Position numbers and translations under genes: made by a program. From an uncultured Pirellulaceae bacterium (GTDB lineage Bacteria; Planctomycetota; Planctomycetia; Pirellulales; Pirellulaceae), in the NCBI GenBank assembly GCA_937921995.1, contig CAKZVF010000050.1, forward strand, positions 1-62,974: a stretch of DNA of 62,974 nucleotides, read 5' to 3'. Every line of letters starts with the position of its first letter. Within the stretch, counting starts at the first letter, position 1. The notes under the pieces were generated by a model. It saw only the letters and a list, made by a program, of their open reading frames with translations, did no database searches and was not told the DNA's origin. Of this stretch, positions 37,226 to 47,152 are shown piece by piece.

Positions 37226-37291
37226 GGCTCTGATTGTAGAAGACGCCGAGCCAGCGGGGTAGCCTTCTGAGATCGCCCGGTTTGGCGTGAG

Positions 37292-38062
37292 CTATTGACC
37301 GCTCAAGATTTCGATGAACGGCCCGATATCCAAGAAGTCGAGCGTTCCACTGCAATTACAATCCGCTTCGGTTTGGAAACCATTAGAAGATAGAAGCGCG
37401 ATAAAAAACGCGATATCTACAAAGTTGGTGGTGCCGTCGAGGTTAATATCCCCCAGCACTATGATGCGGTTAATAACGACAAAATCCGATCCATTGTTGG
37501 TCAAGGGCACATTGTTGAATGTCGTTGAATTCGGTCCGTCTAGGTCAAAGGCAGGCAAATTCTCGATCGCATCGACGACCTCCATGCCTGAAGTAACGGT
37601 TCCGAAAACAGTAAAGCCGCCGTTCTGGTTGTCCAAGTTGGCGCTGTTGTCGGCGGTGTTAAAAAACCATTGATTGGTTGCACTGTCGGGGTCGCCACCC
37701 AATTTTGCCATCGCAATGGTGCCGCGAGTGTTAGATACTCCAAACTCATTCACAATCGGCGGCTGGGAAGGCACTGGGATCACCGAGCCGTCCACGGGAA
37801 CATAAAAGCCTCCGCCTTGAACGATAAAATTATTGATAGAGCGATGGAAGAAACTACCGTCGTAGTTGCTGCCGGCGGCGGCGTTTACGTAAGACATAAA
37901 GTTCTGCACGGTGCCTGGTGCGGCAGCGCTGTCTAGCTGGACTTTTATGTCGCCAAGGTTTGTGTTGAACACAACCGTTTGAGCTTGGAGGCTGTTCAAA
38001 CCGACGCAGATCAGCGACAGCAACAGAGGAATCAAAACGTGGAACTTAGTCGAAGTTATCAT
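37292..38062 (-). CDS. Secreted cyclophilin-type peptidyl-prolyl isomerase with dockerin-like tail
   Basis: A signal peptide (residues 1-27, FHVLIPLLLSLICVGLNSLQA) leads into a cyclophilin domain at residues about 29-195. The catalytic block FFHRSINNFIVQGG keeps the Arg, Phe and Gln of active cyclophilins, and TIAMAK and NQWFFN follow. The last 50 residues, GDINLDGTTNFVDIAFFI and DCNCSGTLDFLDIGPFI, are two dockerin-like calcium-binding repeats of the kind planctomycetes attach to many secreted proteins. The enzyme would assist protein folding outside the cytoplasm. It is a lone gene. Confidence 0.92.
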   Translation of the reverse strand: MITSTKFHVLIPLLLSLICVGLNSLQAQTVVFNTNLGDIKVQLDSAAAPGTVQNFMSYVNAAAGSNYDGSFFHRSINNFIVQGGGFYVPVDGSVIPVPSQPPIVNEFGVSNTRGTIAMAKLGGDPDSATNQWFFNTADNSANLDNQNGGFTVFGTVTSGMEVVDAIENLPAFDLDGPNSTTFNNVPLTNNGSDFVVINRIIVLGDINLDGTTNFVDIAFFIALLSSNGFQTEADCNCSGTLDFLDIGPFIEILSGQ

Positions 38063-38185
38063 GATGATGTTTCGATGAGAGGTGAGATCAAACGGAGAAC
38101 TCCATCTTACACGACGAGGCGGGGAAACCGCAGAGCAACACTATTCATGTCGGAAAAAAAGGCTGCGACAAGTAATTTACGGCGA

Positions 38186-38734
38186 TTATTTTTCATCTGA
38201 TGGCGGATCTGCCGGCTCGGTTTTTTCGTATTTCCCGAAAAGGTGGCCACCTTTTTTCCCGTGAGCCCAGGTGCCGGCGTAGCTGCCACGCCTGATCAGC
38301 ACGCGCGCATCAAATGTTCCCAATGGCGGGATCGTAAGATTGTCCACCGTAATCACCGGCGTCCTTCCCGCCCATTTGATCTCCAACGGGATAGGCACCG
38401 TCACGTCGCGGTCCCCGTAAGCAATGCGCGCCGTCAGCAGCCACTTGTCGTCACCTTGATATTCAGCGTCCTTAATTTCGTACGACTCGGTCTTGGGATT
38501 GGCCTCGTTGCCAATGACGGTGAAGCTGCCGGTCCACTTTGTGTTGGATATCGCCTTGGACAGCTTCTCGATCAGCTCCTTTTGCTCGGGCTGAGCAGAC
38601 GCGACGGCTTGAGGTGACGCCGGTTCTTGAGCGAACAGAGCGTTTGAGAGGAACAGGATCGGACAAAACATCACGATCACACAAACCATACTCCAAACGC
38701 GTTTTTGAAACGTGCCACGAGATAGTAACGACAT
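38186..38734 (-). CDS. Exported hypothetical protein, 182 aa
   Basis: A signal peptide (RVWSMVCVIVMFCPILFLSNALFAQE, cleavage near residue 36) leads into a small beta-rich domain (residues 50-165: WTGSFTVIGNEANPKTESYEIKDAEYQGDDKWLLTARIAYGDRDVTVPIPLEIKWAG). It ends with a charged tail. It looks like a small periplasmic domain conserved in planctomycetes, with no known function. It is 123 bases from the cyclophilin gene on the same strand. Confidence 0.72.
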   Translation of the reverse strand: MSLLSRGTFQKRVWSMVCVIVMFCPILFLSNALFAQEPASPQAVASAQPEQKELIEKLSKAISNTKWTGSFTVIGNEANPKTESYEIKDAEYQGDDKWLLTARIAYGDRDVTVPIPLEIKWAGRTPVITVDNLTIPPLGTFDARVLIRRGSYAGTWAHGKKGGHLFGKYEKTEPADPPSDEK

Positions 38735-38963
38735 AAAAGCTCCTCAAACGAATTGCTTATTTCTTGATTGACGAAGTTTACGAAAATCGTGGTTTCCAGG
38801 CGGCGACGGATTCTCGCGCGGCCAGCACGACAGCGAATATTAATTTTAGCGAAATCCAGCCGCCAAGTTCCAGCTAAGGCAACACTGGTGTTGAAAAATT
38901 TCCCCAGTCGCCGTAAGTTACCGTCTGTGAATCCGACACCGTGTCTTGGATTTCGCAAGTTAC

Positions 38964-39749
38964 ATGTCGCGCAAAAGGAGTCTGCGTGTGTTTGTTGCCG
39001 CAACTACGCAATGCTACCCTGATCTTCCTCTTGATCAGGCTATCGAAAAATTAGCTCATCTAGAGTTCTCTCACATCGAAATCATGGTCGATGAAGACGG
39101 TCAACACCTTAAACCGTCAACGATCATGAACGATTTTCAAGCCGCCTATGATACTTGCATGTCGACGCAGCGGTTGATCGTGAGTGGATTGTATCTCAAT
39201 ATCGCCGAGCAAGGCGAAGCGTACTTTGACACGTTTAAAAAGTGCTGCGAACTGGCCAAGGCGGCGAAGATCGTCACGCTGACGGTGCCATCGGGTGAAC
39301 ACGGAACGCCGTTTAATGAAGAAGTGGAACGCTATAAAGAATTGGTGAAAATCGCCGAACGACATGGTGTGCGGGTGGCGATGCGTTCTAAGGTCGGAGC
39401 CCTGTCGGCCGATACGGACACCGTCAGTGTGATCTGCGGGCATGTGAAAGGGCTTGGTTTGTCGCTGGACCCCAGCCATTACATGTTTGGTGATCCCGAA
39501 ACGACGGCTTATGAGAAACTGTATCAGTACGTCCACAATGTCTACCTGCGAGACTCAACCGGTGAACAACTGCAGGTGATGGTTGGCCAAGGAGTCGTTG
39601 ATTACGGGCGGATTATCAATCAGCTCCGCCAAGTCAAATACCAGCGCGCCCTTTGCGTCGACATTCAGCCGTCCGAAGACCCGGATCTTGATCATGATGG
39701 CGAACTTCGAAAGCTGAGGTTGTTGCTGGAGAGTTTGATCATGGTTTAG
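38964..39749 (+). CDS. Sugar phosphate isomerase/epimerase-like TIM barrel
   Basis: The protein has about 261 residues from ATG 38964 (MSRKRSLRVFVAATTQCYPD); earlier in-frame starts are non-ATG. It has the xylose isomerase-like/AP endonuclease 2 barrel: EFSHIEIMVDEDGQHL near residue 35, IVTLTVPSG near 100, LGLSLDPSHYMFGDPE near 165, NVYLRDSTGEQLQVMVGQGVVDYGRII and LCVDIQP at the end. These segments place Glu, Asp, His and Asp residues where this fold binds a metal. The substrate is unknown. A strong terminator follows the stop. Confidence 0.85.
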   Translation: MSRKRSLRVFVAATTQCYPDLPLDQAIEKLAHLEFSHIEIMVDEDGQHLKPSTIMNDFQAAYDTCMSTQRLIVSGLYLNIAEQGEAYFDTFKKCCELAKAAKIVTLTVPSGEHGTPFNEEVERYKELVKIAERHGVRVAMRSKVGALSADTDTVSVICGHVKGLGLSLDPSHYMFGDPETTAYEKLYQYVHNVYLRDSTGEQLQVMVGQGVVDYGRIINQLRQVKYQRALCVDIQPSEDPDLDHDGELRKLRLLLESLIMV

Positions 39750-39779
39750 CGCCGATCAGAACCAAATACGACTAATAGA

Positions 39780-39827
39780 AAAGGCTACGTCGAGTTACCG
39801 CTGGGCGTGGCCTTTTGTTTTTTTAAA
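39780..39827 (+). terminator. Rho-independent terminator
   Basis: AAAAGGCTACGTC (39780-39792) can pair with GGGCGTGGCCTTTT (39804-39817) over about 13 base pairs including G-U pairs, and a T-rich run follows. It lies about 30 bases after the isomerase-like gene. Confidence 0.85.
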
Positions 39828-39850
39828 CAGCGCCAGAAGAATCTTAAGGG

Positions 39851-39940
39851 TAGTGGATGAGGTCACGAATCCAGCATCTGCATTAAACGGTCAACTTCAA
39901 AGGTCAATGGAGATGCCGGACCCGTGACCTCGTCCACTAC
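39851..39940. repeat. Palindromic element, GTAGTGGA family, copy 2
   Basis: A 90-base inverted repeat. It starts GTAGTGGATGAGGTCACGAA and ends CCTCGTCCACTAC. The arms of about 35 bases match copy 1 at 36037-36137 closely; the middle differs in sequence and length. It is the main content of the 39750-40154 intergenic region, along with the terminator at 39780-39827. Confidence 0.85.
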
Positions 39941-40154
39941 GCCAGCCTCAAATCTCACCAAGACCACAGCATGCCTGCTATCACAGCATAAATGCATGTT
40001 AATCTAGGAGGTCTGCCAGAGTTTTTCTGATTATTCTGACTTTGGCGAAAGCGATGACCTTTTCGGTGCCGATGACTTTTCCAACGGCGTCTTTTCTCTG
40101 TCTGCATGGGCGGATGAAGAAGAAGGTGCTTATCCATTGAACAGGACGGTCGAA

Positions 40155-41612
40155 ATGTTTTCTTTCCCCAATCGTCAAACGATCCTTGCATTGTTTGTTG
40201 CGATCTCCACCATGGCGATCTCGACCCAAGCAATGGCTTGGCAGAGCTCCGAATTTGAACGTCGGGCAGCCGCGATGGAACGCGCTCGCGCCCGCAGCAA
40301 CCAGTCGATGGTCGTTCCCGCGTCGGCAGCTCAAGAGGTCCAAAGTCAAAGGGCCAAGCGAGCGATCAAGACCGTTGCGCAACCGACTTCGAAGGTCGTT
40401 TCAACGCGGAATCTCAATCCCCGACCCAATGAACGCGTCGCTTCGGCGGTCGTGACGACACCGCGGTCGGGCGGCTCGCATCGGAAACCGGCACGTGTGG
40501 CTCAGATGATCCACGGCGGATCACCGATCATCGAGGGCTCTGTTGTGCAGGGCGAAATCGTTGGTTCAACTTACGCTGGCGGAGAGATCGTCAACAGCGG
40601 CACGGTTTACGACAACGTCATCCATGATGACTATTTTGCGACCGACTGCGGATGTGGAGAATGCTCAACTGGATTCGCGTGCGGCACGGCACCGATGATC
40701 GACGGCGGATGCTGTGGACGCGGAGGATGCCCTCCCGGACATTGTTGGCTTGGAAACATCGGCAAAGCGCTTCGAACCGGAGAATACTTTGGTGGAGCGA
40801 CCGCGTTTCAAAACCCCTTGTTCACCGAACCAGGGCAGAGCTTGCCGATCAACAATAACAACTTGGCCAGCGATTCCAGTTTTGGGTTTTACGGTGGATT
40901 CAACTTAGGTATTCCCCTTTGCCGACTTTCTTGCGGCTACCTATCGGGACAGTTCGGTATTCGAAGCGTCAACACGAATTTCAACGGCAACGAATTTACC
41001 AACGAAGACCGCCGCCAGACCTTTGTCACTGCGGGCCTTTACCGGCGCGTGGACTATGGACTGCAGTTTGGTGCGGTGGCCGATATTCTCCACGAAGAGT
41101 GGTTCACCGAATCGGACCTTGTGCAGATTCGGACTGACCTTGGCTGGGTCTATCAGGGCGGCCATACGCTGGGATTCCGTTACGCGACGGGTGTCCAAGA
41201 CGAATTCACCGACGGTGCCTTCAACGGTAATCAATTCTTTGACTTCTTTCAGACGACCGACGATAACTATCGGTTGTACTACCGTCACATGGCGCCTTGG
41301 GGCGGTTGGGGCGAGGGATTTGTTGGCTGGGGCGAGGCGTCTCAGACCATTGTTGGCTTTGATGTCGATTTGCCCGTGACCGATTACATCTCATTCCAGT
41401 CAGGCTTCACCGCTTATTTGAACGACGATGTGGTTCCTGCGTCAGGAAACTTCCAAGGCGGAAACCTCAACGAAGCGTGGAACCTGTTCGTGGGTATCTC
41501 ATTCAAGCCACAGGGACGCGGTTGGTATAGATCTTACGATCGTCCGCTGTTCTCCGTCGCAGACAATGGCACCATGTTGGTTCGACGACAATCACCTGAG
41601 ATTACTGATTAA
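40155..41612 (+). CDS. Outer-membrane beta-barrel-like protein with Cys-rich segment
   Basis: From ATG 40155 the protein has about 485 residues and starts with a signal peptide (NRQTILALFVAISTMAISTQAMAWQ); a TTG start at 40137 is possible. Residues 20-150 are a basic, disordered linker. A Cys/Gly-rich patch near residues 160-195 (DCGCGECSTGFACG...GCCGRGGCPPGHC) follows. The last 270 residues alternate hydrophobic and polar residues with many aromatics, as in an outer-membrane barrel (FGFYGGFNLGIPL through NLFVGISFKPQGRGWY). Such proteins are common and poorly known in planctomycetes. A terminator follows. Confidence 0.8.
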   Translation: MFSFPNRQTILALFVAISTMAISTQAMAWQSSEFERRAAAMERARARSNQSMVVPASAAQEVQSQRAKRAIKTVAQPTSKVVSTRNLNPRPNERVASAVVTTPRSGGSHRKPARVAQMIHGGSPIIEGSVVQGEIVGSTYAGGEIVNSGTVYDNVIHDDYFATDCGCGECSTGFACGTAPMIDGGCCGRGGCPPGHCWLGNIGKALRTGEYFGGATAFQNPLFTEPGQSLPINNNNLASDSSFGFYGGFNLGIPLCRLSCGYLSGQFGIRSVNTNFNGNEFTNEDRRQTFVTAGLYRRVDYGLQFGAVADILHEEWFTESDLVQIRTDLGWVYQGGHTLGFRYATGVQDEFTDGAFNGNQFFDFFQTTDDNYRLYYRHMAPWGGWGEGFVGWGEASQTIVGFDVDLPVTDYISFQSGFTAYLNDDVVPASGNFQGGNLNEAWNLFVGISFKPQGRGWYRSYDRPLFSVADNGTMLVRRQSPEITD

Positions 41613-41673
41613 CCCCTGCGTCATTGATTTGGCCCTGCAATTGGGAACCAAAATTAGGGAACCAAAATTTACG

Positions 41674-41708
41674 AACACCAGTGGCATACGGGTCACTGGT
41701 GTTTTTTT
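41674..41708 (+). terminator. Rho-independent terminator
   Basis: AACACCAGTG (41674-41683) pairs perfectly with CACTGGTGTT (41694-41703) around a ten-base loop, and a T run follows. It ends the outer-membrane-like gene transcript and insulates pyrH. Confidence 0.9.
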
Positions 41709-41834
41709 ACGTGAAGTGGCTTTGAAGTGGCTTATTAGCGGCTGTTAAGGCCCCGGTTGACAGATTGGGGCAGTGCAAGCATATTCTTCGGCGTATTTGT
41801 TTTTTCTATCGCTGCCTTATCTCAGAAGACCACT

Positions 41835-42575
41835 ATGAGCACCGCCGTCTATAAACGAATCATCCTCAAACTTTCTGGCGAGAGCTTCAGTCCCTCTGGC
41901 GAACGTGGGATCAGCATGGACGAAGTCGTCCACATCTCACAGCAAGTCTACGAGGCTCAGAAATTGGGTTGCGAGATTGCGGTGGTTATTGGTGGAGGCA
42001 ACATTCTGCGTGGTAGCCAGTTCAAAGCCAAGAACGATGTCGTCGAAGAAGCAACGGCCCATTACATGGGAATGCTGGCGACTTGCATCAACGGACTGGC
42101 GCTTCAAGACGCTTTGGAATCGGTGGGGTGCCAGACGCGTCTGATGAGCGCGATCAAAATGGACGGCATTTGCGAACCCTACCTTCGTCGCCGAGCTCAT
42201 CGTCATCTGGAAAAGGGACGCATCGTAATTTTGGCCGCCGGAACAGGCGGACCGTTTGTGACCACCGACACCGCTGCGGCGCTGCGTAGTATGGAATTGG
42301 GCGCTGATATTCTGATGAAAGCCACACGCGTGGACGGGATCTATGATGCGGATCCTGAAACGAACCCAGACGCGAAGCAGTATTCGGACTTAAGTTTCCA
42401 AACGGCGGTGGAAAAGAATCTGCGAGTCATGGATTCAACCGCGATCTCTCACTGTATGGAACACAACATGCCGATAATGGTGTTTAACTTCCGTGAGGAC
42501 GGAAACATTATCAAAGCGGTCACCGGTGAAAAGATTGGCACGCTGGTCACCAACGGCGACAAAGGCGCAGTTTAG
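41835..42575 (+). CDS. pyrH: UMP kinase
   Basis: PyrH phosphorylates UMP to UDP with ATP in pyrimidine nucleotide synthesis, in the cytoplasm as a hexamer. From ATG 41835 it has 246 residues, the usual size. Family motifs are [88 protein letters not shown], and [21 protein letters not shown]. The frame extends upstream to 41757, but those 26 residues are not part of the family and the ATG is preferred. Confidence 0.96.
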   Translation: MSTAVYKRIILKLSGESFSPSGERGISMDEVVHISQQVYEAQKLGCEIAVVIGGGNILRGSQFKAKNDVVEEATAHYMGMLATCINGLALQDALESVGCQTRLMSAIKMDGICEPYLRRRAHRHLEKGRIVILAAGTGGPFVTTDTAAALRSMELGADILMKATRVDGIYDADPETNPDAKQYSDLSFQTAVEKNLRVMDSTAISHCMEHNMPIMVFNFREDGNIIKAVTGEKIGTLVTNGDKGAV

Positions 42576-42785
42576 TTGGTAGTTGGTAGTTGGTAGGCCG
42601 GATCGAGCTGGCCGAATCAAAGAAAAACCGTCGTCATTGGTAGGTACTTTGACTTTCCAATGGTTCGTATTCATTGCTTAACTTAGGCCGGCGCTGCTCC
42701 GGCTTCGCGGAGCTCTTTCTCGTTTTTCTCTGAGGAGACTCTTTCTCGATGGCTTGCCGTAACTGCGCCTACGGCTTGGTACGGC

Positions 42786-44468
42786 CTACTTGCTTCGTCC
42801 TTGCCACGCTCCGACCAAAGCCGCGATGCAAATTGCGGCCATGATCATCGGTATCACATCACCGATCCTTCGATAAGGCGAACTGGGATACTCTCTACCG
42901 GTCTCAATTTCGCAGATGAGAAATTCTGCTGTTCGCCGCTGTCCTTTGGTTTGGGCGATTCCCCACGGATCAATATGCCCCGAAAATCCCGTGTTGGCAC
43001 AAACCAACATCGGCTTCCGCATCTCCACCGCGCGAAACACATTGCAGGCATAGTGTAGGTCCAAGCAGGACGTTCCGAAAAACCAACCATCGTTGGTGAT
43101 GTTCAGCAGCACGTCCGGTTCGCCCTTGGTTTCGGCAATTTCATTCAGTTGGCGGCGAATCAAATGCGGAACCGTTGATTCGAAGCATACGTTGGGGGCG
43201 ATTTTTAACCGGCCGGCTGTGAACAATTGGGCCTCGTTACCCGGCGTTAGATTTGTATTGATGGGCAAGAACCGCATCAGCGCGGGGAAATACTCCAGCA
43301 GCGGGACGTATTCCCCGAACATTACGCGGTGATTTTTATCGTAGCGCTGCGCGGGTTGCCCCATGTTATCCAGCAGCAGCGCCGAATTGAAGACCTGTTT
43401 TCGATCCAGCTCCAAAGTGGACGTTCCGACAATCGTAGGCACCGCTGGGAACCGCCCTCCTGCGTTGGCCATTTCATGCCAGACTTCTTTGAGGTTGGAA
43501 CGCGATATCAAGACGCTTTCCTTTGAGCTTGGATCGCCGTCTTCTCCTGACACATAGTTGCCGTAGGGATAGCTTGACTCGGGCCAAACGATCAAGTCAA
43601 TCGAATCATTGGCCTGCCGCGCGGCCCAGTTGATGTCACGCAGGTGGCTGAGTCCACTTAATAACTGTGCATCGGTTTTGGGTTTGAGAATAGTGTCAAT
43701 TGAGGTTTGGATCAGCGCGACGGTTTCGGTGGATGCGCTTTTCGTTTCGGATGGGTTCACTTGATTCAGTCGCATCGTTCCATATCCCAACACCACAACT
43801 AAGGTCGCGACGCAAGCGATAGAACCTTGGACTCGCCGCGACGCGTCGCAGCAAAACAGAACTCCGGCAGCAAACGCGGTCATGGCAAAGGTCACCGCAT
43901 AGGCGCCCGAGATATCGGCAATCTGAATCACCAGTGGGTTGGGGTACTGGCTGTGCGCGAGCGCCACCATCCCAAACCCGGTCAGGAAATTGATGCGAAT
44001 CCACTCTAGCCCCGTCCACGCGATTGGAATTCCAATCAGCGGTGAAATTTTCCATCGCCGGGCCAACGTCCGCGCCACGACCAACAACAGCGGCGTGTAG
44101 ACGGCAAGATACGCCGACAGTGCGATCCAGCCGATAAACAAAATCGGGTGAGGCAGCGGTATGAAGTAAAACGTCGCCAACCAATAGATCAGGCTGGCCA
44201 ACCAGACTTGTATCATCGGGCGATTGAGCACCCGCGGCCGTAGGTTCGACAGGCGGTTACCTTCTTCCGGGGCGGTCAAGACTAAACTCAACAGCGGAAT
44301 CGGTGCCAACCAAGCCAACCAAGAAAATCCAATCGGCGGAAATGCCAACCACATTAAAACGCAGCTGAAAAACGTCCGCCCAAACGGGCTCAGGCAGATA
44401 CTTCTCAAGCTGATCGGATTGTTCGTACCTTCGACCGATGCAGGGGGCTGAGAATTCTCTGAAGGCAT
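42786..44468 (-). CDS. lnt: Apolipoprotein N-acyltransferase
   Basis: Lnt adds the third acyl chain to the N-terminal Cys of lipoproteins in the inner membrane. From ATG 44468 there are about 560 residues; a TTG at 44495 is also in frame. About six hydrophobic segments fill the first 220 residues (FSCVLMWLAFPPIGFSWLAWLAPIPLLSLVL is typical). The nitrilase-like domain follows: IDLIVWPESSYPYG (catalytic Glu), RYDKNHRVMFGEYVP (catalytic Lys region) and IAPNVCFESTVPHLIRR (catalytic Cys), then LLNITNDGWFFGT. All three catalytic residues are present. Confidence 0.94.
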   Translation of the reverse strand: MPSENSQPPASVEGTNNPISLRSICLSPFGRTFFSCVLMWLAFPPIGFSWLAWLAPIPLLSLVLTAPEEGNRLSNLRPRVLNRPMIQVWLASLIYWLATFYFIPLPHPILFIGWIALSAYLAVYTPLLLVVARTLARRWKISPLIGIPIAWTGLEWIRINFLTGFGMVALAHSQYPNPLVIQIADISGAYAVTFAMTAFAAGVLFCCDASRRVQGSIACVATLVVVLGYGTMRLNQVNPSETKSASTETVALIQTSIDTILKPKTDAQLLSGLSHLRDINWAARQANDSIDLIVWPESSYPYGNYVSGEDGDPSSKESVLISRSNLKEVWHEMANAGGRFPAVPTIVGTSTLELDRKQVFNSALLLDNMGQPAQRYDKNHRVMFGEYVPLLEYFPALMRFLPINTNLTPGNEAQLFTAGRLKIAPNVCFESTVPHLIRRQLNEIAETKGEPDVLLNITNDGWFFGTSCLDLHYACNVFRAVEMRKPMLVCANTGFSGHIDPWGIAQTKGQRRTAEFLICEIETGREYPSSPYRRIGDVIPMIMAAICIAALVGAWQGRSK

Positions 44469-44748
44469 GGCGGCACAAGAGCTGATAATCGGCAACGAGG
44501 AAAGTCAGTTATCCTAAGGTTTGTCGAAAAAATTTGCCATGCGAGGGACGCAGCGTGAGATGATTTATGTCACCAGTGAATCGTCGGCTCACTTTTGAAA
44601 TAAGTCAGGAATAATTTGTGAAAGCCATGCGGTTGTTTTGACTTTCGATACTAAAAACCTTACTTTAGTAATTACGTAAAACGATCGGAAGAACGTTTTC
44701 ATCTTGGTGTGTCTTGAATGTCGGAAACGGAAACAACAGAAATTGAAT

Positions 44749-46032
44749 ATGAAGAACGCGGTAGCACTTATTTTAGGTGGAGGTCGTGGAACACGTCTGG
44801 CACCTCTGACATCAATTCGCAGCAAACCCGCGGTGCCGGTGGCCGGAAAATATCGTCTGATTGATATCCCAATTTCAAACTGCCTCAACAGCGACATCAA
44901 CAAGATCTACGTGCTGACGCAGTTCCTCTCGGTCTCCCTGCACAGCCATATTCGCAACAGCTATACCTTTGACAAATTCAGCGGTGGTTTTGTCGAATTG
45001 CTCGCGGCTCAGGAAACCGCTGGCAGCGGCACCGATTGGTACCAAGGAACCGCCGATGCGGTGCGAAAGAACTTGATCTACTTCGATCAACCGGATATCG
45101 ACTACGTCGTCATTCTTTCCGGTGATCAACTCTATCGGATGGACTATCAGGATCTGATCGAAACCCATGTGGAATCGGGGGCCGACGTGACCATTTCTTG
45201 CATGCCCGTCAGCCGCGAAGACGCCAAGGGGTTCGGCGTGATGCAATTGGAAGATTCCGGTCGCGTCAAAGGGTTTGTTGAAAAACCGCAAACCGATGCC
45301 GAAATTGACGAGGTACGCACCGACCCCGATTGGATCGCATCGCGCGGCATCGACAGCAAAGGCCGTGATTGCTTGGCCAGCATGGGCATTTACGTTTTCA
45401 AAAAAGAACTGTTGATCGAAATGTTGTCTGATTCGGACTACACCGATTTTGGTAAGGAGGTCTTTCCTGACACGATTAAGACACACAATGTGCAAACGCA
45501 TTTGTTTGATGGCTATTGGGAGGACATTGGAACGATCCGATCGTTCTACGAAGCGAATTTGAATTTAGCTTCGCCCGACGCCGAATTTGAATTGATTTCA
45601 ATCGATAGTCCGATCTACACCCGTTCCCGTTTTCTTCCGCCAACGCAGATGTCGGGGGCACGCATCAAAAATAGTTTGATCGCCGACGGTTGTTGCATTG
45701 AAGAAGGTGCCGTCATCGAAAACAGCATCATTGGCTTGCGAACCATTGTTGGCAAAAACGTGACGATCAAGAACTCGATCATCATGGGCGCTGCGGACTA
45801 CGAGCGCGAATACAATGACAAAATTCCGTTGGGTATTGGCGAAGACACGCTGATTGACGGCGCGATTATTGACCTTGATTGCCGCATTGGGAAAAACGTA
45901 AAAATTATTGGAAACGTCGATCAACCAGATTCGGATGTCGAACATCCCGTTTGTGTCGTCAGAGATGGTATCCCAATTATCATCAAGAAGTCTGTTCTTG
46001 AAGACGGTTGGAATTTGAACGACGTTATTTGA
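44749..46032 (+). CDS. glgC: Glucose-1-phosphate adenylyltransferase
   Basis: GlgC makes ADP-glucose, the donor for glycogen synthesis. From ATG 44749 it has about 427 residues; the frame extends to 44704 but the conserved start is NAVALILGGGRGTRLAPLTSIRSKPAVPVAGKYRLIDIPISNC. Other signatures are WYQGTADAVRKNLIYF, VVILSGDQLYRMDYQ, GFVEKPQTD, and VFPDTIKTHNVQTHLFDGYWEDIGTI. The left-handed beta-helix C-terminus has hexapeptide-type repeats (NSIIGLRTIVGKNVTIKNSIIMGA). Allosteric properties cannot be read directly. Confidence 0.95.
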   Translation: MKNAVALILGGGRGTRLAPLTSIRSKPAVPVAGKYRLIDIPISNCLNSDINKIYVLTQFLSVSLHSHIRNSYTFDKFSGGFVELLAAQETAGSGTDWYQGTADAVRKNLIYFDQPDIDYVVILSGDQLYRMDYQDLIETHVESGADVTISCMPVSREDAKGFGVMQLEDSGRVKGFVEKPQTDAEIDEVRTDPDWIASRGIDSKGRDCLASMGIYVFKKELLIEMLSDSDYTDFGKEVFPDTIKTHNVQTHLFDGYWEDIGTIRSFYEANLNLASPDAEFELISIDSPIYTRSRFLPPTQMSGARIKNSLIADGCCIEEGAVIENSIIGLRTIVGKNVTIKNSIIMGAADYEREYNDKIPLGIGEDTLIDGAIIDLDCRIGKNVKIIGNVDQPDSDVEHPVCVVRDGIPIIIKKSVLEDGWNLNDVI

Positions 46033-46113
46033 ACGACGTTACTTAGACAGACTCATTTTCGACGAAGTTGGCCAACCGCCATCAGGTCAAAATCAAAACA
46101 GTGAAAACCGCGA

Positions 46114-46911
46114 ATGGGCCAGCCAAAAATTGAAGTGGACCATGCCGTCCTCAACCCCGAACGTATCGTCGGTACGATCAAGCGACTTGAAGGACGGATC
46201 GCCGAACGTTTCCCCGAAGCGGGGTTGCGGCGGGTGTGCGGTGAATTGGCGAGCGTTGCCGACCAGATGGTCGAACGGGCTCAATGGATTGGTCGACCGG
46301 TGCTGTGGCTGCGGCTGTTGTCTTGGGGGATCTGCCTGTCTGTGCTGCTGCTGACGGCATACATGTTGTGGTCCATTGGCGTGACGCCGGCTGATCTCAG
46401 CATTGCCGACGGTCAGGAGAACAAGTTTACAACGATCGTGACTTTCATGGAGGCGGCGATCAACGATGTGCTGCTGATCGGAGCGGCGCTGTTTTTCATT
46501 TTCACGATCGAGAAACGGTACAAACGCAGTCGAGCGTTAAAGGCGTTGCATGAGCTTCGTTCGATTGCCCACATCATCGACATGCACCAGCTGACTAAAG
46601 ATCCGCACCGGGTCATTGCCAAGCCCCTGTTCACTGGGGAAGGTCTGTCGCCCAAGTTGAATATGACGGCGTTTCAATTGCGTCGCTACTTGGATTATTG
46701 CAGCGAAATGTTGTCTTTGACGGGCAAGATCGCGGCGGTGTACGTACAGCAGTTTGACGATGCGGTCGCGATGGCGTCGGCGTCAGAGCTCGAGTCGCTC
46801 GCGGGCGATCTGTCGAACAAGATCTGGCAAAAGATCTTGATTCTTGAATCGTATCAGTCGGGCGATGACGATTCTGCCGCCGTGAATCCACCGATTTACT
46901 CGGGCGACTGA
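46114..46911 (+). CDS. Hypothetical membrane protein, 265 aa
   Basis: Two hydrophobic segments lie at residues about 66-90 (LWLRLLSWGICLSVLLLTAYMLWSIG) and 112-132 (INDVLLIGAALFFIFTI). They are flanked by helical cytoplasmic regions: an N-terminal helix of 60 residues and a C-terminal domain of about 130 residues (RALKALHELRSIAHIIDMHQLTKDP...YLDYCSEMLSLTGKIAAVYVQ). It looks like a conserved protein of unknown function. It follows glgC by about 80 bases on the same strand and may be co-transcribed. Confidence 0.78.
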   Translation: MGQPKIEVDHAVLNPERIVGTIKRLEGRIAERFPEAGLRRVCGELASVADQMVERAQWIGRPVLWLRLLSWGICLSVLLLTAYMLWSIGVTPADLSIADGQENKFTTIVTFMEAAINDVLLIGAALFFIFTIEKRYKRSRALKALHELRSIAHIIDMHQLTKDPHRVIAKPLFTGEGLSPKLNMTAFQLRRYLDYCSEMLSLTGKIAAVYVQQFDDAVAMASASELESLAGDLSNKIWQKILILESYQSGDDDSAAVNPPIYSGD

Positions 46912-46993
46912 GCGGTGGCGGTATTCATTTGAAAAATTGAGCAAAACTTTCAAACAGGCCTTGAGGCGTAAGCCCGTTCAGCTACTATATCGC

Positions 46994-47067
<74 letters not shown>

Positions 47068-47105
47068 CTTAAAAGTGATCGCAACGGCAGTTCGATCAAA
47101 AAATC

Positions 47106-47138
47106 AAAAGCCAATGCGTGCTCCGCATTGGCTTTTTT
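47106..47138. terminator. Bidirectional rho-independent terminator
   Basis: AAAAGCCAATGCG (47106-47118) pairs perfectly with CGCATTGGCTTTT around a five-base loop, followed by a T run; the A run on the other side makes it work both ways. It separates the tRNA transcript from the convergent GH13 gene. Confidence 0.93.
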
Positions 47139-47152
47139 CGTGGACTGCTTGG

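Noticed and set aside
41757..41834. N-terminal extension of UMP kinase
   Set aside because: The extra 26 residues are outside the conserved family start, and ATG 41835 directly precedes the kinase core.
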